A stretch of DNA of 64,000 bases from Clostridium sp. (GTDB lineage Bacteria; Bacillota; Clostridia; Lachnospirales; Lachnospiraceae): the NCBI GenBank assembly GCA_018377235.1, contig JAGZZT010000001.1, forward strand, positions 425,507 through 489,506, given 5' to 3'. The notes under the pieces were generated by a model, which saw only the letters and a program-made list of their open reading frames with translations, was not told the DNA's origin and searched no databases. The first letter of the stretch is position 1. Each line of letters opens with the position of its first letter. Shown piece by piece: positions 59,477 to 64,000 of this stretch. Made by a program: the position numbers and the translations under genes.

Positions 59477-60793
59477 TCAATGTTTTCTTTTATTTAAAGG
59501 GCAGACGTTCAGCCAGCCTGCTATCTGCACAAACAACTTCTGCGGCAGTTCAAAAATAAATACAATTCCCATCACAATGGCGATAGCCTCCTTCATAGCG
59601 GAATATCCTGTAGACACAGCCAAAAACAGTTCTTCCATCACAATGTAGTACACAGTCCAGTATACACCTGCTCCCGGCACCAGGGGAAAAATTCCAGCAA
59701 TCAAAAATATCGTCACCGGACACCTTTTTATCACAGCGGCTGTTCTGGAAAGCAGAATCACCACAGACGCAGCCGCAAAGCAGGGACCAGAGCCTGGCAG
59801 AAAAAGCTCTGCCAGACAGTACACCAGCCAGCCTGCGCCTCCGATAAAGCCACAGTACGGGTAATATTCTCTTGGAACGCCAAACAGGACAGAAAAACTC
59901 ACAGTCCCCACCACAGCTGATAAAATCTCCTTCGCCAGCTGACCGAGTCCCCATATGCTTCCTGTCTCTTTTCCGCCTGAACCGGCGTTTTCTGCCAATT
60001 GCCCCATTTCCTGAAGCGTACCGCTGCCAGGAATCAGAGAAATCAAAGAAAAACCGATTCCTACTCCTATTGCAATGCAGAAAAATACGAGGAGAGCGTC
60101 CAGCATTCTGACTGATCCTGATATGTAGTCTCCATCTGCCACATCCCGGATGGAGTTTGTAAACGCCACTCCCGGTACCAGAGGCATAATCGTTCCAATC
60201 ATCATAAAGTTCAGATTTTCTCCCACCCCCATCAGATAAAGAAGGCAGCAGACAACCGTCACCAGAGTTCCGCCTCCGATATTGCCCACGATCTTGGAAA
60301 GATGCGGAGCGCTGAGCCATAAAACATACAAATACAGGCAGGTACCTGCTGTCAGGGCTGCCAGACTATCCCCCAGGGTTCCTCCGAAAAAAATGCAGAA
60401 TGCCGCACTTCCCACACCAGAGGCCATGGTCTGCATCCATCGTTTTTTCCCTGGCATAGTTCTGATTTCCTCCAGAATCCGAAATGCATCTGGAATTGAA
60501 TGTCTTCCCTCTACAATTTCTCTCGACAGCTGATTGACAGCCGCCACCTTGTTTAAATGTGTACCGCTGACCGGAATGTGCTGCACCTTTGCGAAAAAAC
60601 TCTCTCTGGCGTTCCCCGCTGTCAGAAAAATTCCGTTGCTGAGCACAAACGCATTTTCTGAATTTACCCCATAATATTCACAAATCCTGTCGATCGTTTC
60701 CTCCACCCGGTAAATCTCTGCTCCGTTTTCCAGAAGAATATGCCCCGCCATCAGGGCCAGATCGAGAACCTCCTCATCTGACTGCTTCCCCAT
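59477..60793 (-). CDS. Threonine/serine exporter, fused ThrE type
   Basis: A 438-residue membrane protein combining both halves of the ThrE family. The N-terminal DUF1212 part contains ALMAGHILLENGAEIYRVEETI, GNGIFLTAG-like strands and five hydrophobic segments. The C-terminal YjjB-like part begins near residue 290 with another five segments. Proteobacteria often split these into YjjP and YjjB. Exported threonine or serine is the likely substrate. It follows sufB by 74 bp. Confidence 0.88.
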   Translation of the reverse strand: MGKQSDEEVLDLALMAGHILLENGAEIYRVEETIDRICEYYGVNSENAFVLSNGIFLTAGNARESFFAKVQHIPVSGTHLNKVAAVNQLSREIVEGRHSIPDAFRILEEIRTMPGKKRWMQTMASGVGSAAFCIFFGGTLGDSLAALTAGTCLYLYVLWLSAPHLSKIVGNIGGGTLVTVVCCLLYLMGVGENLNFMMIGTIMPLVPGVAFTNSIRDVADGDYISGSVRMLDALLVFFCIAIGVGIGFSLISLIPGSGTLQEMGQLAENAGSGGKETGSIWGLGQLAKEILSAVVGTVSFSVLFGVPREYYPYCGFIGGAGWLVYCLAELFLPGSGPCFAAASVVILLSRTAAVIKRCPVTIFLIAGIFPLVPGAGVYWTVYYIVMEELFLAVSTGYSAMKEAIAIVMGIVFIFELPQKLFVQIAGWLNVCPLNKRKH

Positions 60794-60815
60794 ACCATTT
60801 CTCCTCTATGGCACG

Positions 60816-60858
60816 AAAGGCCCGGGCAAGAATCCCCAGGCCTTTCAGCGCTTCTATC
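60816..60858 (-). other. Hairpin between sufB and the ThrE gene
   Basis: GAAAGGCC and GGCCTTTC form an 8-bp stem with CTGGGG/CCCGGG inside. There is no T tract on the minus strand, so it may attenuate or stabilise rather than end the transcript. Confidence 0.4.
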
Positions 60859-60867
60859 TGTTCTTTC

Positions 60868-61785
60868 CTATTTTAAAAATCCGTTTACAATCTGAGCTTC
60901 CGCCTCTTCCTCCGTCAGCCCCAGAGTCATCAGCTTAATCAGCTGCTCTCCTGCAATCTTTCCGATAGCTGCCTCATGAATCAGAGCCGCGTCAATGTTG
61001 TTAGCTGTCAGCTCAGGTACCGCCTGAATTTTAGCGTTATCCATGATAATAGCATCGCACTCCGTATGGCCGCTGCAGCGGTTATTGCCCGTAATGCTGG
61101 ACATGTAAAGCTGGTGAGAGTGGTCTCTTGCAACAGAACGTGAAATTACGTTTGCGCTGGAATCTTCGCCATTTAAATCTACATGGAAATGGCTCTCCGC
61201 ATCCTGATTCCCGTGAGTCATCAGACTTTCCTTGATCACAATTTTAGCACTCTTTCCAAGCTGCGCCCTGGTTTCCCGCTTCGTGGAGTCCACGCCCTTG
61301 ATCTGGACTGTCTCCATTTCCATGTAGCTTCCTTCATCCATGGTCACTTCTGTTACCGGATTCATAATGCGCTGTCCATTTCCATCGCCGCTTCCGTAAT
61401 GCTTCTCCACATAGCGGATTTTAGCGTTCTTTCCAATGAAAAACCGATGGATTCCATCGTGTCTGGACGCAGCGTCTCCGCCGTTATGGATGCCGCAGCC
61501 GGCGATAATCGTCACGTCTGCCCCATCTCCTACATAAAAGTCATTGTACACCACCTCTGTGAGACCGCTCTGGCTCAGCACCACAGGGATATGTACGCTC
61601 TCATTCTTCGTACCCGGCTTAATGTGGATATCAATTCCAGATTTATCCTTCTTTGTCACAATATCAATATTAGCTGTCGTATTTCTTGCTGCCATCTGTC
61701 CGTTCGCCCGGATATTATAAGCCCCCACAGGGATGCCATGAAGATCTGCCACCTCTTCCAAAAGCGTCTTCTGAATCTCGTCCAT
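60868..61785 (-). CDS. SufB/SufD-family Fe-S scaffold protein
   Basis: A 305-residue SufBD-superfamily protein. The beta-helical core is visible in KNAKIRYVEKHYGSGDGNG, TQLGKSAKIVIKESLMTHGNQ-like strands and SRSVARDHSHQLYMSS, followed by SGHTECDAIIMDNAKIQAVPEL, with a cysteine and histidines where SufB/SufD ligands lie. It is shorter than SufB (about 470 residues). No sufS, sufU or second SufBD gene is adjacent, so SufC and this protein resemble the minimal two-gene SmsCB arrangement. It overlaps the sufC stop codon. Confidence 0.85.
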   Translation of the reverse strand: MDEIQKTLLEEVADLHGIPVGAYNIRANGQMAARNTTANIDIVTKKDKSGIDIHIKPGTKNESVHIPVVLSQSGLTEVVYNDFYVGDGADVTIIAGCGIHNGGDAASRHDGIHRFFIGKNAKIRYVEKHYGSGDGNGQRIMNPVTEVTMDEGSYMEMETVQIKGVDSTKRETRAQLGKSAKIVIKESLMTHGNQDAESHFHVDLNGEDSSANVISRSVARDHSHQLYMSSITGNNRCSGHTECDAIIMDNAKIQAVPELTANNIDAALIHEAAIGKIAGEQLIKLMTLGLTEEEAEAQIVNGFLK

Positions 61786-62522
61786 TATTTGTCCCTCCTG
61801 TAAGCCTCACATGTTCCTACTGCTGACGCTGTTCCCAGAATCTCCGGAAGAATTTCTTCCTTTTTTCCTGTCTTCGTGATTCTGCCATCTGCAATTACCA
61901 CAATTCTGTCAGCAATATTTAAGATTCTCTCCTGATGAGAAATGATGACAATGGATCCATTCGTCTTTTCCCGCATTCTCTCAAACACCTGAATCAGATT
62001 CTGAAAGCTCCAGAGATCAATTCCGGCCTCCGGCTCATCGAAGACAGAAAGTCTGGAAGCTCTGGCTAATACAGTGGCAATCTCAATTCTCTTTAATTCT
62101 CCTCCTGAAAGGCTCGCATTCACCTCTCTGTTAATGTAGTCTCTGGCGCAAAGCCCTACCTCTGAAAGATACACGCAGGCGTCTGCCACAGACAGCTTTT
62201 CATCGTGAGCTGCCAGACGGAGCAGATCCAGCACCTGAATGCCCTTAAAACGTACTGGCTGCTGGAAAGCAAAGCTGATGCCCATGTTGGCTCTCTCTGT
62301 AATGCTCTTTTCTGTAATATCTTGTCCATCAAAAAAAATCTGTCCCTCTGTAGGCGTCTTAATTCCTGCAATCAGTTTAGCAAGGGTAGATTTGCCTCCT
62401 CCGTTCGGTCCGGTAATCACTACGAATTCATGATCCTCTATGGTTAAATCCAGGTTGTGTATGATCTCTCTCTGTTCTGATTCCTCCTGGACTTCAAATG
62501 AAATATTTTTAAGTTCCAGCAT
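61785..62522 (-). CDS. sufC: SufC-like Fe-S assembly ATPase
   Basis: A 245-residue ABC-type ATPase without a membrane partner. Motifs: Walker A GPNGGGKSTLAKLIAG, signature LSGGELKRIEIATVLA, Walker B LSVFDEPEAGIDLWS and H-loop IISHQERIL. SufC hydrolyses ATP to reshape its SufBD partner during cluster assembly. The ATG follows AGAGGAGGGCCGCT. An 8-bp hairpin sits in the leader. Confidence 0.9.
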   Translation of the reverse strand: MLELKNISFEVQEESEQREIIHNLDLTIEDHEFVVITGPNGGGKSTLAKLIAGIKTPTEGQIFFDGQDITEKSITERANMGISFAFQQPVRFKGIQVLDLLRLAAHDEKLSVADACVYLSEVGLCARDYINREVNASLSGGELKRIEIATVLARASRLSVFDEPEAGIDLWSFQNLIQVFERMREKTNGSIVIISHQERILNIADRIVVIADGRITKTGKKEEILPEILGTASAVGTCEAYRRDK

Positions 62523-62547
62523 AGCGGCCCTCCTCTGTATCGTATTT

Positions 62548-62579
62548 CAGGAATCCTCTTCCTATCCGGCTGATTCCTG
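62548..62579 (-). promoter_or_regulatory. sufC leader hairpin and upstream -10
   Basis: CAGGAATC (62548-62555) and GATTCCTG (62572-62579) are perfect 8-bp arms with a 16-base loop, between a TATAAT box at about 62592-62597 and the sufC ribosome site. It may be an operator or an RNA element. Confidence 0.45.
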
Positions 62580-62674
62580 CACATGGGTATTATATACTAA
62601 ATTACCGCGTTTTACTATACCGCTTCCCAAGATGTTTTAATTTTTTTGATTCATGGACACTTCTCTATGCAAAA

Positions 62675-62708
62675 CAAAAAAGAGCCCTGATCTCTCAGAA
62701 CTCTTTAT
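62675..62708 (-). terminator. Terminator after tRNA-Leu copy 1
   Basis: On the minus strand AGAGTTCTGA pairs with TCAGGGCTCT (10 bp, two G-T pairs) around a GAGA tetraloop, followed by TTTTTTG. Confidence 0.85.
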
Positions 62709-62710
62709 CG

Positions 62711-62794
62711 TGCAGAAGAAGAGACTTGAACTCTCACGGTATTGCTACCACACGGACCTGAACCGTGCGCGTCTGCCAATTCCGCCACTTCTGC
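62711..62794 (-). tRNA. tRNA-Leu (CAG), copy 1
   Basis: An 84-base class II tRNA. Acceptor GCAGAAG pairs with CTTCTGC, with discriminator A. The anticodon stem CACGG/CCGTG encloses TTCAGGT (anticodon CAG). The long variable arm is GGTAGCAATACC and the T arm GAGAG-TTCAAGT-CTCTT. CCA is not encoded. Confidence 0.95.
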
Positions 62795-62797
62795 GTA

Positions 62798-62846
62798 TGC
62801 GGGAGATGGGACTTGAACCCACACGATCATACAACCACTAGAAGCG
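62798..62846 (-). pseudogene. 3' fragment of a second tRNA-Leu
   Basis: Reading on the minus strand, CTAGTGGTTGTATGATCGTG (variable arm), GTGGG-TTCAAGT-CCCAT (T arm) and CTCCCGC-A (acceptor) match the 3' half of a class II tRNA-Leu. The 5' acceptor, D arm and anticodon are missing; the sequence upstream is CCCTATAGCG and then AT-rich DNA. Confidence 0.65.
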
Positions 62847-62937
62847 CTATAGGGAATGCAAGCACTTTTTAAATTTTTTTACGGATTTTTTTAATGAAAC
62901 TTTTTAAATAGAACACGCAAAAGAAGTATATGATATT

Positions 62938-63195
62938 TTACCGGCGGAACAGACTCTGGGCTTTCTCCCAGTCCTTTTCTTTTACCAGGACTTTGTACTC
63001 CTTCGTCCAGTCCAGATTCACACCTGCGCTGCCAAAGCTTCCTCTGGCCGTTCCCCTTCCTGGAGGCAGAAAATGTGTCTGCCTGTCATCTACCTTCCAG
63101 TCATGCCAGATTCCTGCCCCGTTTAACAGTTCTCTTACTTTATTAAATTCCTGCATGTCAAATCCCTGATACACTATTTTCTTTTTTTCAAACAT
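62938..63195 (-). CDS. Small DUF2007-like protein
   Basis: An 85-residue soluble protein with an alpha-beta pattern: KIVYQGFDMQEFNKVRELL, a glycine-rich middle (PPGRGTARGSFGSAG) and EYKVLVKEKDWEKAQSLF. The last segment resembles the C-terminal strand-helix of DUF2007 putative signal-transducing proteins. Function is unknown. Its 5' end overlaps the acetyltransferase gene by 22 bp. It lies in the ~1.1 kb between duplicated tRNA-Leu segments. Confidence 0.6.
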   Translation of the reverse strand: MFEKKKIVYQGFDMQEFNKVRELLNGAGIWHDWKVDDRQTHFLPPGRGTARGSFGSAGVNLDWTKEYKVLVKEKDWEKAQSLFRR

Positions 63196-63758
63196 TCTGC
63201 CGCCCTCCTGACGATTTTCCTGTTTTTCTCCTGCTGCGGCAGCTCAATCCAGTACCGCTGCATTAAATCTCCCTCTGTCTCCACCTGATTTTCCAAAATT
63301 CCCCCATTTTTTATTATAGTTTTAGCCGATCCAATATTATTGCGGCTGCACACAACCAGAACTTTCTTGATTCCCAGCTTTAAGCATTCCTTCAGAGCCA
63401 GACCCATCATGGCTGTACCATAGCCCTTCTTCCGTTCAGACGGCCTGATTCCGTCGCCAATATGGCCTCCGTATGCCAGCAGATAATCATTCAGATAATG
63501 TCTGATATTCACAGCGCCTACCATTCTGTCCCTGTCCCGATCCAGGCAAAAATAGGTAGAGTCGGGAACCAGGTCATCCTTTGCTTCGATCAGCTCCAGA
63601 TGCTCCAGGTAAAAATCGAACTCATGAACATCATTTTTAAAAATAGACCAGGGCGAGGTGTTGGCATCGTGACTGTCATTATAAGCAGTCCACTCTTCCA
63701 CCATCTCAATAATCTGCGCCTTATACTTCATACTTCCCTTAACCAGCTCCAGATTCAT
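63174..63758 (-). CDS. GNAT-family N-acetyltransferase
   Basis: A 194-residue acyl-CoA transferase. The acetyl-CoA-binding motif is IRPSERKKGYGTAMMGLAL near residue 108 (R/Q-x-x-G-x-G/A form), followed by VLVVCSRNNIGSAKTIIKNGG, the second GNAT signature. Substrates of this subgroup are unknown. GGGGAGGAGG lies 11 bases before the ATG. It overlaps the downstream small gene. Confidence 0.85.
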   Translation of the reverse strand: MNLELVKGSMKYKAQIIEMVEEWTAYNDSHDANTSPWSIFKNDVHEFDFYLEHLELIEAKDDLVPDSTYFCLDRDRDRMVGAVNIRHYLNDYLLAYGGHIGDGIRPSERKKGYGTAMMGLALKECLKLGIKKVLVVCSRNNIGSAKTIIKNGGILENQVETEGDLMQRYWIELPQQEKNRKIVRRAAECLKKRK

Positions 63759-63830
63759 AAATTAAAACGCCTCCTCCCCAGATACAGAAAAACGGTGACA
63801 AGTATTTCGCCTGATTCTCAATTTTTATAT

Positions 63831-63866
63831 AGGAAAAAAGAGTTCCAATTTCTCAGAACTCTTTAT
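63831..63866 (-). terminator. Terminator after tRNA-Leu copy 2
   Basis: AGAGTTC pairs with GAACTCT on the minus strand, with TTTTTT following. The 3' arm differs from that of copy 1, whereas the tRNA-proximal arm is identical. Confidence 0.7.
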
Positions 63867-63868
63867 CG

Positions 63869-63952
63869 TGCAGAAGAAGAGACTTGAACTCTCACGGTAT
63901 CGCTACCACACGGACCTGAACCGTGCGCGTCTGCCAATTCCGCCACTTCTGC
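63869..63952 (-). tRNA. tRNA-Leu (CAG), copy 2
   Basis: Same 84-base gene as copy 1 with one base different, in the variable-arm loop (GGTAGCGATACC). All stems pair. Confidence 0.95.
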
Positions 63953-63955
63953 GTA

Positions 63956-64000
63956 TGCGGGAGATGGGACTTGAACCCACACGATCATACAACCACTAGA
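63956..64000 (-). tRNA. tRNA-Leu 3' part, cut by the window edge
   Basis: The 45 bases present match the tRNA-Leu 3' fragment at 62798-62842 exactly (acceptor CTCCCGC-A, T arm, variable arm). The gene continues beyond the window, so whether this copy is intact cannot be judged. Confidence 0.55.

Noticed and set aside
59550..60320. 256-codon frame inside the ThrE gene
   Set aside because: It is in another frame of a clear membrane protein gene; the translation is rich in Arg, Ser and Cys and matches nothing recognisable.

Overview
The window looks like chromosome from an anaerobic, spore-forming Firmicute, most likely a Lachnospiraceae / Clostridium cluster XIVa member. The reasons are a split sporulation sigma factor (sigK), a Csp-like S8 protease, the dnaG-rpoD-trmK-nif3 gene order, a two-gene SufC-SufB iron-sulfur system, a fused ThrE exporter, a pyrB-pyrI pair with a zinc-binding regulatory subunit, and Gram-positive Shine-Dalgarno and promoter sequences. 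Species cannot be fixed from sequence alone. Almost all genes lie on the minus strand. The exceptions are pyrBI, a Crp/Fnr-type regulator, one small gene beside it, and the tRNA-Pro cluster.

Layout. 0-5 kb: hexapeptide-repeat protein, topB, EamA transporter, galM. 5-15 kb: asd, then a purine salvage block (adenine deaminase, a BmpA/NupABC-type nucleoside ABC transporter, deoD) and an M20 amidohydrolase. 15-19.4 kb: parC and parE. 19.5-22.3 kb: a family 2 glycosyltransferase, a rearranged tRNA cluster, a holin-like orphan and a CsoR-type repressor. 22.3-30.7 kb: a small exporter, a zinc-ribbon protein, a YtrA-type GntR/ABC module, a radical SAM DNA-repair pair under a LexA-type operator, and galE. 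30.7-32.7 kb: eno and ahpC.

The main discovery is at 32.8-38.6 kb. sigK is cut in two: the C-terminal half is at 32821-33175 and the N-terminal half at 38306-38573. The roughly 5.1 kb between them is a compact skin-type element with a large serine recombinase at one end. Joining the halves at a shared 5-bp core (CATTT) restores one 205-codon sigma-K frame. The excised circle would carry a perfect 8+4+8 bp palindrome at its joint. The cargo is a thioredoxin/thioredoxin reductase pair, a short-chain dehydrogenase and a divergent Crp/Fnr regulator. Two near-identical palindromes (TGTGAT-ATN-ATCAC) sit exactly 34 bp from the -10 boxes of trxA and the dehydrogenase gene. This is the geometry of class II activation, so the element appears to carry its own redox regulon.

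38.6-48 kb: a DUF2812 membrane protein, a heterodimeric ABC exporter with one degenerate ATP site, and a MacB-like ABC system with a secreted CARDB-like partner. 48-50 kb: pyrBI and RNase P RNA. 50-62.5 kb: a uridine kinase-like protein, nif3, trmK, rpoD, dnaG, dgt, the S8 protease, thrE and sufBC. 62.5-64 kb: duplicated tRNA-Leu genes, each next to a tRNA 3' fragment, flanking a small protein and a GNAT acetyltransferase.
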